Source: Nageia nagi
Taxonomy: Eukaryota; Pinophyta
Assembly: GCA_050084985.1 (NCBI GenBank)
Contig: JBITNC010000001.1
Location: 160,766,001 to 160,830,000, forward strand
Length of the DNA: 64,000 nucleotides
Reading direction: 5' to 3'
In this document: in pieces, positions 35,872-47,830 of the stretch
How positions within the stretch are numbered: position 1 is the first letter of the stretch
Layout of the letters: each line of letters opens with the position of its first letter
The notes under the pieces: generated by a model
Seen by the model: only the letters and a program-made list of their open reading frames with translations
The model's database searches: none
Told to the model about the DNA's origin: nothing
Program-made: the position numbers and the translations under genes

Positions 35872-37070
35872 ATGGAGCTCTATTTTTGGAATCAATAAGA
35901 CCAGCTATAGTAGTGCTCTTACTTTTGCTTCTGTTTCCTTATTGTTCCTTAGAGTTTCAGTCCTTCCAAGTTCAAACCTTGCAAAGAATCCAAAGCCTTT
36001 TAGAGTGCCCCGTGCATTGAAATCATGGACCCACTAGTATAGTCTTTTGCAGCCTGCGTCATAACTCAATTGAGAATCATGGGTGACAAAGGGATTTCAT
36101 CCAAAAGGCAATGGCAAGTTATCTGTTTCAAGTCTCAAGATTCTATCTTTGGTCTCTTTTGGACTGTGAGGTCCTCTACCTGGTAAGATAGGCCACCTTT
36201 GAGCCCCCGAAATATTGAACATAAGTTCAAATTATTTGGAAAAATGCTACAAGATCTTTCTCTTCTGATGAAACTCCAAGATCTAATTTTGGACAACAAT
36301 ATGATCAATGGAACAGTACCTGAATGGGTAAGTGATTTTTCGAGTTTAACCTCCATGAGCTTCAAGAACAACTTCTTAAGCGATTATCTACCCTCTTCTC
36401 TAAGCACATTGTAGAGTATTAGAGTGTTGTATCATTCTGGAAATCAGTTATCCAGTGACTTTCCAGATCTGACCAGCTTGGCAATCCTCGAAGAGCTTGA
36501 TTTGCAAGGCAACAGTCTTGTTCCCTTCTCTTGGCAAGAAGCTTGCGACCCTTATATTGATTAAAAACAATTTTAGGTTCCATATTCCTATGGATCTGTA
36601 ACCATTTGCTCAATTGCAGCATCTTGACCTATCTTTCAATATCTTCATTGGGTTACCTCCATCCTATTTGTTTTCTTTTCCAAGAATTTGATTTTGAATT
36701 TGGTTGGGAACACCTTCAATGGAACTCTTACTGGAAATCTCAACTGCAACAGTAGGCTTGATTTTATTGGTCTGTCTTTAAATTTCTTGACTAGAAGCCT
36801 ACTTATGTGCCTTCTCTCTCTGGTAAACCATAAAAGAAATATAAAGTTATGAACATAATTGCCTAGCTATCAAGTTACAGCACCAACATCCAAATTCATA
36901 TTGCAAAAATGTTGCAAGTGCAACGACAGTTCACCGTCGTAAGTCAAAGAAGGATTCAAGGACTATAATGATAGCTATTGTGTTGGGTGTCATTGGTGGT
37001 GTTCTGGGATTCTTTGTAGTATTGAGACTTTTGTTGTTATTTGCACTTGGAAAACATTTAATTAAGTGTT
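35872..37070 (+). pseudogene. LRR receptor-like kinase pseudogene (ectodomain and TM only)
   Basis: Resembles the probable inactive LRR receptor kinases typified by Arabidopsis At3g03770, which sit in the plasma membrane. From the ATG at 35872 the translation, with frameshifts, gives a hydrophobic signal peptide (VVLLLLLLFPYCS), then SFQVQTLQRIQSLLECP, the N-terminal LRR cap. LRRs follow: KLQDLILDNNMINGTVPEWV (about 36270-36330), SLTSMSFKNNFLSDYLPSSL, LEELDLQGNSLVPF (about 36490-36530), and LVGNTFNGTLTGNLNCNSRL. The membrane segment is TIMIAIVLGVIGGVLGFFVV (about 36963-37022). The kinase domain expected next is absent. Stops and frameshifts abound. The gene ends about 100 bp before the left inverted repeat of the Mutator-like element, which may have separated or replaced the kinase part. 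Confidence 0.85.
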
Positions 37071-37173
37071 CATTTTTTTTTTTAAGAATTGAGGTCGATG
37101 ATACTGGGTATGGATGAATATGTTTTCTAAATGTATTTCAATGATGTCACCTCTAACATTGTAATTGTTTTTA
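37071..37173. other. Spacer between LRR pseudogene and transposon end
   Basis: Contains the last readable piece after the membrane segment and no further domain. Confidence 0.5.
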
Positions 37174-37534
37174 GGGAAAATATCTAAAATAACCCTCAAT
37201 TTTTATGAAATTTCAAAAATACCATTATAATTTCTAAAATATCCAGAGAAACCTTATCACCCCAAAAAAATATGAGAAAACATTGCAAAATAATGAACAG
37301 AACCATAGACCACCACTCTTCCTCGCCTTGTGAAGAATAGTACTCTTTCCCGTCGTCTCCTGTCCGACATTCTTGTCGTCTCTCGCACTTTCTTTTCTCT
37401 CCTCTTCCTCGACTTTGAGAATATACAGTCTATCTCGGCCTCTCCTTTCTCCTGTACTGCCCATGCCCTTCTGAATTTCAACTTCTCATCATTGTCCCTA
37501 CAGTTCAATTATGCGATTTTAATCACTGCTTAAA
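37174..37534 (+). repeat. Left terminal inverted repeat of the Mutator-like element
   Basis: Matches the reverse complement of 46630-46991. Both copies share CACCACTCTTCCT, CTTGTGAAGAATAGT and CATGCCCTTCT stretches in order. Open frames on both strands here are by-products. Confidence 0.9.
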
Positions 37535-37544
37535 TTTGGGGATC

Positions 37545-37660
37545 AATCGTCCATTTCTCCCAAACACACATTCCTTCCCTCTTACCATTTACCATGCAGT
37601 AGGTTGGGTATACCATTCAGTGACCTGAACAAACAGAGAAATTTGCAGATATACTGGAAA
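37545..37660 (+). repeat. Subterminal inverted repeat (left copy)
   Basis: TTTCTCCCAAACACAC, CTCTTACCATTTACCATG and CCTGAACAAACA recur in inverted orientation at about 44820-44930. Confidence 0.8.
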
Positions 37661-37789
37661 CCGGTGTTGTTGTTGGAGCTAACGAGCGGTAGAAGGGAAA
37701 CTGACATTGCACAGTAAATCCATCTTTGATTGTATTTTTATTTCTCACAATGAACCCTTCGAAGAGGAGGAGAGGCTCGAGGAGAGGCT

Positions 37790-38515
37790 CGGCGAACAGT
37801 CTACCCCATCTCTAAAGGAGATTGTTGTTTTCGGACAGACAAGAATATCAGAATCATTGCAAATAATCCTAGGAGAAGGAGATTGATACCAAAGATCTAG
37901 AATATTCCAGTAGCATTGTCCTTTGAGTCCAAATGACCCTGATTGTACTGAAGCATATGCAAGTTCTCATGAAGACCCATAAACTCACTACAAACCAGAG
38001 GTGATTGGTGCCCAAGAGTCAGAATATTCTTATGGAGATACAATTGAAAAGGAGAAGTTCCAGCTAAAGACAGTTGATTAGGTAGCTAATAACTATTATA
38101 GAGAAGAACAAGAGATATGTCCTGAACAAGTGGAAGTTAATATTGAAAATTTATGCACACATCATCCCAATGATCAGTATGAAGCAAATCAATATTTGTG
38201 TGTTACGACTATGTCTGAAAGTTACAAACTTCTAAGTGTCTCAAAAGAGTTCAAATTAGATGATGAATCAACTTATTCTAAATCTATTGCTCCTTTGGCA
38301 CCAGAACCAAGAGAAGCTTCAAATACTACTCCAATCACAGAAAGAGAAAAAAAAAGGTGGGATCCATTACAGTAAAGAAGGGAAGTCCTTGTGGATGAAG
38401 CACCGGAGGCCTCTGTACATGAGAACCATGACTGTTGTTTCTCTCTTTGCAGCACTATTGGATTTTCTCTTTGCACTAGCAGGAACTGTTCATGCAGTTA
38501 AAGAAATTTAGAAAA
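37790..38515 (+). pseudogene. Unidentified gene-like sequence inside the Mutator-like element
   Basis: One reading frame can be followed from about 37947 to 38375 with only two stops: PDCTEAYASSHEDP, a stop, PEVIGAQESEYSYGDTIEKE, a stop, then NYYREEQEICPEQVEVNIEN, LCTHHPNDQYEANQYLCV and APEPREASNTTPITERE. A frameshift into the next frame at about 38350 continues with SLWMKHRRPLYMRTMTVV and SLFAALLDFLFALAGTVHAV, a hydrophobic end. I do not recognise the family. Acidic, coding-like sequence within a Mutator-like element suggests a captured host gene piece, or an accessory gene of the element. A ~100-bp part (37970-38075) is repeated inverted at 44985-45090. Confidence 0.4.
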
Positions 38516-41500
38516 CTATACTAAGAATATCTTTAAGATTTTGATATTTTTATCTAAAAACAATCTACAAACAGTGTATATGAGCAGAGTTAAATTGGAT
38601 CTCAAACTCCTTAAATGTAGGAGGAAATTTTCTCGTGTAATTACCACCAGGTTCCCAGTTGAGAGTGATTACTGGATGTATTCAACATTTCAAAATAAAC
38701 AATACAAGCATGATCTAATTGACAAGATTAAGACCAAGGGTTGAAAATGATTGTTTCAAATGCAATAAAGAAAAATAAGGCCAAGGGTTGAGAAATCATA
38801 TCTTATTGCTATAGGAATTTCAACATCTCTACTTATACGACTAACAAAAAATAAAACTTTAGACTGAATCTTGGTCTTCCCATCTTCAATTACTGGTCAA
38901 AATGTAGTTTATTCACAACCTCATAAGGATAATACTACCTAGGAATACTGGCATTTGTTTAAATAAGACGCATCATTCTCATAATGACAACAACTATTCT
39001 CTGAAGGTATTCATTTCTTGAAATAAAAGGGCACTGATCCATTTACCTGTTTTGTTGAATGATACATATAAACTTGTCTTTTGCTATACCATATCATATA
39101 GGAGGAACTGGCATGCTGCTAGTGCCAATTAAAGACTTGAATGCAGTATAGAACATTATGACTACAATAGAGTGGGTTGTGGGTGGAAACTCTTATCATA
39201 GATACATTAAATATGAGAAAATTATAAAAGGACATAAGTGAGAAGCCATGAAAGTAACAGCAATCTAAGCCATGAAGCCCACTCGCCCTTGTGCAAGGAA
39301 TCAGTTGAAAATGCAACATGCAAAATGTATTTTTCAAACCTATTGTACTTTGATAAACAACTACCTACCACCATAGGTCTATTTGAGAAGAAGACAGAAA
39401 GAGGTTGTGCTTTCTAACCACTAGCATTGTACTCATCTTGTTTAATTCAATTCCTCCAATATTTTAAGAAAAGTGCAACCTACCGCCATTTACAAAAAAG
39501 TATTTTTAGAAGGAAATCTTCTAAAAACTGGTAAGATGTCTTATCCATCAAGACATATCAGTAGAATGGATGTTCCTTGAAAGTGCAATATGGTGGAAAG
39601 TTTTAATGTGAAGAGAACAATGTAGAAGGAATATTTTCAGTAAAGAACATGCTGCTACCAACTTGTACCTTACTGGTTGTCCTGCCTCAAGAACCTCTCT
39701 CCTCCCAAGCTACTTGGATGATCCTTCCGTTAATTTGCAACCAAAATCTGTAGCAAACTAATAGCTATGGGAGTGAACCTACTGTCTTCATGGTATATGC
39801 ATTCCAATTTTAGACTTATGCCATCTCTCCCTTTCGCTTATTCAGGGTACACTTCCCATGCAAGATGAAAAAGGTCGCCTAAAGAAGATATCTTACCTTG
39901 TATGTTCAGTTCAGTTAAGGTCTGCTAAGGTTGCAATCATGCATTATGGTTGGGAGACCAACTGATATGCAAAGGCACATCTGCATGAGAAAAATCATGT
40001 TGAACCTCATTCAAATTTCCATATAGTGGTAACTTTCCATGTTGAACCTCATTCAAGTTTGATTTTATACATGTTTCACTTTGAATTGATAATTTTTTTT
40101 TTCATTTTTGTTGTGCTTGTGAATAATTTATTTAACAAATAAAAATAAAGTAAAATTCATCCATGCATACATAATTCTTGTTTACTCTTCCACCTTTCTA
40201 ATCTCATTCTTGACTTGTAATTCATGTTTCCTTAGTAGCAAAACTCTGACTTATGGATCCTTTGATTGAGCAAACCCTCAACAAAAACTTCGTTAAAACT
40301 CAGAGAAATTGAAAAACATGTGATCCTACTAATTCTCTTCGAGTCATACTTGGTATTTTACTTGTAAATAGGCACTAAACTTAGTTTTTTTGCCATTTAC
40401 TGTTGTTAGCAGCATATGTTATCACGTCTGCTGGGAAACAAAGTTGGACATCTTTTTTTTTCTTCAAATATATAAACATGATCAACAATTTTAGAAGTTA
40501 GGAAACTAAACTATAAAGTCATGTGAGTCATACATGCTTCAAAAGCATGTAATATACATTCAGATGTAACACACAATATCTTATATACAGATATAGTTTG
40601 CGATTCAAAAGCAGTTATTAAATCACAATTATATTAATGAATGCTATGGTCATCGGAAGCATAGCAACATTGAACTGCATTGACACAGTTGTTTTGCCAG
40701 CTCCTCTGTTTAAGCATCAGCCTACAATCTAGCATTTATATTCAAAAGAATTCTTTAATGATGAAAGTTTCCTTAATACACATAAACAGTAGATGATCAA
40801 AGAAGAAAAGAATCTCCTTTAGGAAAATTATCCATTTCATAATTTATCTACTATCATATGGACAAGTAACATAATTCAAATATTACATTTTGTCATACAA
40901 ACATTTAAAAGGAACTTCTCAAACTTACTACCACCGATGTCATTTTAAAAGTTACCTTCATGCTAAGAAAGATATCTCTCCTCAATGCCAAATAAAAAAA
41001 GGTTTAGATAAAATTTCACTTCTACTGCATTGATAACAATCATTCATGGATAATAGTTCTGTTATCTAGAGGTATACCATTCTACGTTATCTTCAACAAT
41101 AATAGAAGCGACAGATAACATATTAACACCATACACTTCTGATGTCGAAGAGGAGGTAGATTAACAAAATTATATCCACATATTATCAAAAGGACAAACA
41201 TAGTATACTGGGTTTGAAACTACGAAAAAGGCTTGTATTGTCTTATGGTTCACAAAACATATCGTCCAACAAAGTATCTCATCACTATATTTTGTCCAAC
41301 ATTGGAATTCAACTACCATGGTGGGTGGATGGTGTGTGGCCACACTTTCAAAGTCTCATTCATTTCTATTTGTATTCTTATTTTATTCGCACCACCATTA
41401 GTCCACTATTTGGACACTAATAAGAAAAGGTAATTTCATTTTCAGTGCTAGTATAAGAAGAGTGTTTTCTCAAGGGTGGTTGAAAGGTAGGTAGCATCCT

Positions 41501-42950
41501 TGGTTTATCAACAGGCAAGAAACAGTCAGGGGAATTTATATTTTATATTATCACATTGTAATGTAATTGGAAAAAAAAAAACATAGAACACACATTCCTA
41601 ATAATAATATTATCAAGATGGAGCTACTTGATTCTTCTTCACGCTACCTATAGCAGATGATGATGTTATTATTTCTTGTCATTAGCTTGATTGTTATAAT
41701 GGTTAATTATCATGCCTTCATGGTCAAGGATTATGCCCACAATACGGTGCTTGTTGTCTTGTGCTGATATTATTGAGTGTGCTTAGTAATATAGAACTAA
41801 TGCTCTTCCCATCAAAATCTCAAAATTCAACTTGTTTGTATGCACCTGTTCTAACAGATTTGCAGTAGCCTTTTCAGATCATGAGTGATTCCTCTTAAGT
41901 ATAGACTTGGACCTGTTCTCAGTTCTCACTCAACATGGTACCCGGTAGCTTATCATAGAGTGACTTTTGGTGAAGCAATCTAGAATTATCCCACATTGCA
42001 CCACATCTTGGACAAAGAGTGAGTCATACACATCAATCATAGACCTTTAGAGTTAATTGTTGATTAAGAGTTTGACTATTTTGATCCATACTTACAATGT
42101 ATACTAAATATGTATTCAAACTGTACAAAATTTGTTATTTATCCATCTTATTGGAAGCATTATTGACATATTTTCAGACCATTTGTACAACATTATAAAT
42201 AGTCTAATTTTTTAAGTAGCACGAGCTTATAAGATTAACTAGTCTAAAATTTTCAAAAGTTTAAATCCATATCATTTGTAGTAAAATTTGAATGGAAACT
42301 CTATCTTATTATTTTATTATGAGAAGAAATGTTAGGAGGCATGATAAGAAGATATATATTCAATTTACTGAAAAGAATCACATTTTTAGTTTGTAAACCC
42401 ACTAAACATTGATAAACAATACTAGAATTGGACACATATGTTTAGCCAATAAACATATTTTCATTACAAAAAATGACCTGTTTTATATAGAATTACAACA
42501 ATGTTGTTTTGAACAATATCTCACACTTGAATCTTCAATAACTCAAAAAACTCAGCTTCTAAATTCAGATATTGCTACATTGCTAAATATAACTTGAAGT
42601 TTATTGAATGTTTTATAAAACAATGTGAAATATATTGAATGTTTTATAAAACAATGTGAAATATAATAAAGAAAGCATCCAGAATTGCAAGTGGAAGGAT
42701 AAGAAATAATTTGATTTTTCATGAAAGATCAATGATAGATCTAACAATATTCTCCACAACTATAAGCCAAAACATATCAATCTATATAATATCATTTGAA
42801 AAGGACTTACTTGAGCTTAAATTTATTATGCAACCACATTGTGTAAAGTGCTAAAATCAAAATTGAAGTGCTTGAAACAAAGCTAAACATCATCAAATAA
42901 AATTAACCTTCATACATCTATATTGGTTCTCTACATGTTTTACGATTATG
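38516..42950. other. Interior of the Mutator-like element, no gene seen
   Basis: AT-rich sequence with no supported coding region on either strand. Short open frames (38541-38744, 41214-41433, 42409-42597) resemble nothing recognisable. Confidence 0.55.
42603..42664. repeat. 31-bp perfect tandem duplication
   Basis: The 31-bp unit starting ATTGAATGTTTTATAAAACA occurs twice in a row without a difference, so it is recent. The unit contains the near-palindrome GTTTTATAAAAC. Confidence 0.95.
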
Positions 42951-44590
42951 TTTTACGATTATGATCCTCTCCATTGCATGTGCCACATTTGAATGAGTGC
43001 TTCTCTCTTTCTATATCTTCAATTCGAATATGACGTTTCTTGAGCCACCCTAAGGGTCTTCTTATCAATGGTGGCTCTAGCTTGTCATCATTGATATAAC
43101 CATTGTAAATCCAATCCTCTACAGGAGGAATAGGATGTATCAGGTAGGTTCTCTAATAGGCAGCAATTCTATGGAAGATCTCAATGTAGTTTGAAATCGT
43201 AAAATGACGGAAAAGCAAAATGTTAATGGCATGTACGTAACAGATTCCAGAGAGTTACCAACATTGGTATGTGCATTGACGTTAGTGAAGATCAACAATT
43301 TGAGATGTTGGTTTAGAAATGCATTCAAATAAGATATTTTTTTTTTGGGATAATTCGATATTGACGTGTAAATTCTTATGATTTTTGCATTTTTTGAGTT
43401 GCAGCATCAAAAAGAGGCCCATGAAGTTGAAGACTAGTTGTTCGTCATTCATCATACTATATCATAAGTTGACAATGAATGTGCTTGATCATCAAAATGA
43501 TAGGCTTCTCAAGAGTCTCAAGGATCCATACATTCAATGACTCAAAAATATTTGAAGTAAAATGCCCAAATCATTGACCTTGAAAATGGGAAGTTGCCCA
43601 AAATTTGGGCTCTGAGTCTCGGATCCATGTTGTAACCACTTGAAATATTACTATGATATGTTCAATTTATATCTCAAATTTACTTGTTGTTGATGCATAT
43701 GCTACTTTCCATATATGATCAACCATTACAAGATTTTTGAATAGCTTCTAAAAGTTCTCATCTAGATGGTGCATGCAAAAAGCATGTTTAGCAGTAGGGA
43801 AAGCATGTTCAATCCCTTCAATGAGGTCCTTTTGATGATTTGTTAGGAAAGTGTATTCTTGTTCGATAGGAGCATAGATTGCAATGGTATGTTGCAGCTT
43901 TTTCAGGAACCACATCTAATTTGCATCATTCTATGTAGGAACAACATAAAATGTAATTGGAAATAGTGCTCCTTCTGCATCAACACCTATGGCAACCATC
44001 AATGTTTCAAGGTATTTCCCTCATAAGTGCACGCCATCAATCCTATCATTGGTCGACAATGAGGAAAGCCACGAAGAGCAACATCATATGCAATGAATAG
44101 ATGATGGAAGTGACCATTCTCATCCTCAACATCAACAATGCTTCTTGGATTTGCAAGTTTGATCTCAAAATAATACTTTTTCACCTTTAAATAGCCATCT
44201 CTAAATGACCCAATTAGCTCATTATTTGCACATTATTTTCCACACCATGATGGTAAATAGGATATGGTGACACCCTCATTTCATTACAAATTCTTTGTAA
44301 TTTTAGTTGCATGATATGTAGGTGTATCTTGCAGTCTAACCTTGACCTTGGAGGCAACCCAATTGATATCAGCATAATGGTTGAAAAGATGTTGGGTACC
44401 CATGCATGTGTGTTCTGTATTGGTTATCTTGATGAGAAACTCATTGGTGTTTGCTAGTTTGGAGGCATGAATACACCAAAGACATTGTGGTTTAGAGCAG
44501 ACAATAGTGAATTGATGTGTATCAGACTTTAAAATCCTTGCTTCATAGTTATGAGCAATTACATCTTGTTTAATTGCAGTTTTCATAGCT
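42951..44590 (-). pseudogene. MuDR-type transposase pseudogene
   Basis: The N-terminal DNA-binding domain is open (44586-44284): MKTAIKQDVIAHNYEARI, KSDTHQFTIVCSKPQCLWCI, NTEHTCMGTQHLF and WVASKVKVRLQDTPTYHATK are the family's conserved stretches (zinc-binding Cys/His). The middle (44184-43999) has DVALRGFPHCRPMIGLMAC, where active transposases have a catalytic Asp in 'GLDGT'; here it is Met. The MULE core after that is broken by many frameshifts. The C-terminal end (about 43140-42960) reads PPVEDWIYNGYINDDKLEPP, RRPLGWLKKRHIRIEDIERE and FKCGTCNGEDHNR, the usual basic stretch and zinc knuckle. Transposase would bind the inverted termini and move the element; this copy cannot. Confidence 0.85.
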
Positions 44591-45092
44591 ACGCTACATA
44601 GAAAATTGTTCCAACAATGAATGCTAAAATACTACATGGAAAGTCTGCTCCAACAGTTAATGCCATGATTATATTTTTCCTTTTTTCAAATCCCTAATTT
44701 ACATATGTCATCCAATTCAGTTTACATGTAATTGAAGATGTACCATTTATCAAATAGTTTGCATATATATATATATGGATTAAAAATGCCACTTACCATG
44801 CAACATCAGTTTCTTATATAGTTGCAAATCTCTATGTTTGTTCAGGACATGGTAAATGGTAAGAGGGGAGAAAGGTGTGTTTGGGAGAAATATGGTTGAT
44901 TTCCAAATAATAAATGCAATGTTGTTATGAGTTTAGATTTGAAATTAAATATATATTTATATATTAAAAAAATGGAGGGGTATCTAGTTGGAACTTCTCC
45001 TTTTCAATTGTATCTCCATAAGAATATTCTAACTCTTGAGTACTAATCACCTCTAGTCTACTAGGAGTTTGTGGGTCTTCATGAGAACTTTT
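44591..45092. repeat. Subterminal inverted-repeat region (right copies)
   Basis: 44820-44930 is the inverted match of 37545-37660, and 44985-45090 is the inverted match of 37970-38075. Relative to the left end their order is swapped, so this side has been rearranged as well as interrupted by the Copia insertion. Confidence 0.75.
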
Positions 45093-45745
45093 TGTTAGAA
45101 TTTGTAATGCATTATTGTGTAAATAACTTAGGCATATTGTTCCTAATTAATTAAAAACTAAAGGAACATATACAATAACTAAGTTAGAAAGAAAATATTT
45201 AGTAATATGAAATAATCCATTTATTATGTGGATTATCCATGTATGCAAATGTGGAGCCCCATCTATTTTATATTAGAGGTATATCTATATATACATATTG
45301 TCCCACATACTTAAAATAGAAGTATGGGCATATGTAATAGGTATGGGTAAAAAACCTTCCAACTACCATTCTCACCTAATGTATATCCTATGGATAATGG
45401 TATTCCCCTTATGTAAAAAGGTGTACCAAAGTAGGATTTGAGCCTATAAAAGGAAGGCTAGGCTTGTTGTAAATTACTAACTTTTGTAAAAGTATTGTTG
45501 TGCAATTAGTTTAGAGATATAGGGATAAAATGATTGTAAGAGAGTTTGTCTTTAGAAGTAGTATACTTAGATTCAAGTGCATGTACTATTTTAGAGAGGA
45601 ACCACTATATTTCTTGTGTGTTAATTTGTGAGATTGCTTATTGTTGTGTCATTTGAGAGATTGTTATCTTTGGGAGATTAAGAGTGTTAATTTGTTAAAG
45701 TTGGTACAAGAGATCTTGGTTGTGGAATTCTTCAATTCCTTTACA
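45093..45745 (+). repeat. Copia 5' LTR inserted in the Mutator-like element
   Basis: A 653-bp LTR starting TGTTAGAATTTGTAATG and ending CTTTACA, followed at once by a perfect initiator-Met primer-binding site. No matching 3' LTR and no gag-pol of this element follow, so only its 5' end survives. Confidence 0.8.
45445..45453 (+). promoter_or_regulatory. TATA box of the Copia 5' LTR
   Basis: TATAAAAGG, about 300 bp before the LTR end, is where the Pol II start of a plant Copia LTR is expected. Confidence 0.55.
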
Positions 45746-45757
45746 TGGTATCAGAGC
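45746..45757 (+). promoter_or_regulatory. Copia primer-binding site
   Basis: TGGTATCAGAGC directly after the LTR terminal CA, the canonical initiator tRNA-Met site of plant Copia elements. It fixes the LTR end. Confidence 0.9.
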
Positions 45758-46397
45758 CTCCTTGTGATCATCTTCTTCAAATTCTAGCTCTATCATCTTG
45801 AGGTAACCCTCATTAAAGGTATATATAACCTTAATTTTGTTTCAATTCTTTAAATTAGATCTAACATATTTTCTATGGTTAGACTTTAAGATATTATGAA
45901 AATTAGTGTATTTAATTTTTTGCTCATAGTTAAATCTATTTTTTTTAAATAATTTGATTTTAAACATTATGCTAAAGATTCTTTTATAGTTGCATTTTTT
46001 TGTTACAATGCAAAATTGAATTATACATGTTGTGTTTACAATCAATACTTTATTATTACAAGTTTACAAAAATCTAATGTGATTTTTTGTAATTTTTATA
46101 AAGTTATTTTTTATTGCAAGTATTTTTTCACTTAAAGTAATATTCTTGCAATATTATTACTAAAAGGAGGGCTACAAGTTTTTTGTAACAAATAAAACGT
46201 AAAAAAAAAAACAACTGGTAAATTTTTTTGCAATATGAAAAAAAAATTAAAGATAAAAATTCTATTTTTTTTACATAATTTAATCTTTTAATTTTATTTT
46301 TATATAAAAAATGAAATAGAATTCTTTTATTTATTTATTTTTGTTTAAATAGAATCAAAAAATAAATATTTGGCACATAGGCCACACGTCGCACATC
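45758..46397 (+). other. Copia leader remnant, AT-rich
   Basis: No gag frame follows. The sequence becomes extremely AT-rich (46080-46380) before the 41-bp repeats. Confidence 0.5.
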
Positions 46398-46628
46398 AAT
46401 CGCACACACCCAAAGGTGTGGTGTAGGTCATGCCGATCGCATGCCCCAAAGAGGTAATGTTGGCTGGACCACATCAATTGCGCACCCCAAAATGGTAGCA
46501 TTGGCAAAGTCACATCAATTGTGTGCCCTTAAAAAGGTAGCACTGGCCAAGCCATCAACCAAATGCCCCAAAGGGGGCTACACAAGCCATGCATCACATA
46601 GAATCCCTAAGGGGTAATGCGAGCCACC
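46398..46628. repeat. ~41-bp minisatellite, GC-richer than its surroundings
   Basis: Five to six diverged units with core CACATCAATTGCGCACCCCA and a GGTAGCACTGGCC-like second half. It abuts the right terminal inverted repeat. Confidence 0.8.
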
Positions 46629-46629
46629 A

Positions 46630-46991
46630 TTAAGTAGTGATTAAAATCACATAATTAAATAGTAGCAGTAATGATGAGAAGTTGAAATTTAGAAGGGCAT
46701 GGACGACAAAGTAGTACAAGAGAAAGGAGAGGCAGAAATGGATTGTATATTCTTGAAATCGAGGAAGAGGAGAGAAAGTGTGAGAGATGACTAGAATGCC
46801 AGATAAAAGAAGGTGGGAAAGCACACTATTCTTCACAAGGTAAGGAAGAGTGGTGATCTATGGTTCTATTCATTATTTTGTAATATTATCTCAACCTTTT
46901 TTCATGTGATAAAGGTACTTTGGATATTTTAGAAATTACAAAAGAATTTTTTATATTTCATGAAAATTGAGGGGTATTTTAGTTATTTTCC
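46630..46991 (-). repeat. Right terminal inverted repeat of the Mutator-like element
   Basis: Reverse complement of 37174-37534, ending ...TTAGTTATTTTCC at 46991. Confidence 0.9.
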
Positions 46992-47124
46992 TAATAATAA
47001 TATTATTGGCTATGAATAATTAATCTTTTGCAAAGTTTTTTCAATAGCCAGAGCTATATCCCAACCTCTCCCTCTCCACCCCCCTGATCACAACCCCTTC
47101 AAAACGAAGAGGCCCTAGTTATCA

Positions 47125-47830
47125 TTGGTATATTTAACAAGAGCTCATGTTCACTTTAGCTCTTGTATGATAGCTTATGAGGCTTGGGAGACTCTTCAAG
47201 CTATTTATGATGGTTCTAATGAATCTATGAAACTTCAACTTGACGATCAATTAGAAGACCTAAAATATATTGAATTTAAGTGTATGAATGAGTTTCTTTT
47301 AAAATTTGATACCTTGCATAGTCAACTAAAAGGATTAGGTGTTAAAATTGAACCTCTTAGATTGATTCACATTATCCTTAAAAATGTTTGCCTAAACATT
47401 TTCAACAATTTGTTACGAATAAGCATGCTTAATTTGCTCTTCCAACCTTAACTAAAGAATTACCTTATGAAGTGTTTTGTTTCTTACTAAGGTAAGAAGA
47501 TGAAAAATTATTGTAATTTGGTACTCTTAAAAGTAATGATCATGCTTCTATTGCTAAATCAAAGAGTACTTGCAATTTTTATGGAAAACAAGTACATGTT
47601 GAATCTAAGTGCTTTAAGAAATCTTCTAAGGATTCTTATTTTTTTGTGGTAAATAAGGTCATGTTGATGCTCAAAGTTTAAAAAAAATTGCTTGTACTTT
47701 TTGTGGCAAGAAACGTCATGTTGAGGCCAAATGTTTTAAAAGGTTGAAAAATAAAAAGAAAGCTAATGCATCTAGTGATAATGATTATGATGAGCCTAGG
47801 AGTTCTCATACTTGTTATGCTTTCTAGTTT
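47125..47830 (+). pseudogene. Copia gag (UBN2 type) remnant
   Basis: A different Copia element from the 51.5-kb one. The open part (47125-47451) reads SCMIAYEAWETLQAIYDGSN, QLDDQLEDLKYIEFKCMNEF and FDTLHSQLKGLGVKI, the UBN2 gag domain. After frameshifts two zinc knuckles can be read: CNFYGKQVHVESKC (second Cys now Tyr) and CTFCGKKRHVEAKC (intact C-x2-C-x4-H-x4-C). The N-terminus is missing. No protease, integrase or RT follows; the next recognisable feature is the polypurine tract at 48221. Confidence 0.8.

Larger units (their letters stand above)
37174..46991. mobile_element. Mutator-like element with ~360-bp terminal inverted repeats
   Basis: The two ends are inverted copies of each other: GGGAAAATATCTAAAATAAC at the left edge pairs with the reverse complement of the right edge (GGAAAATAACTAAAATACCC). 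The similarity continues for about 360 bp. Long inverted termini plus an internal MuDR-type transposase define a Mutator-like element. At 9.8 kb it is swollen by a Copia LTR insertion and other sequence. I could not find a convincing 9-11-bp target duplication, so age or rearrangement has blurred the edges. Confidence 0.75.

Noticed and set aside
37234-37533. Arg/Lys-rich and Ser/Leu-rich frames on both strands
   Set aside because: They lie in the terminal inverted repeat of the Mutator-like element; the related frame at 46630-46836 is the other terminus.
37160-47005. Target-site duplication of the Mutator-like element
   Set aside because: The flanks TTGTTTTTA (left) and TAATAATAA (right) do not match over 9-11 bases, so none is claimed.
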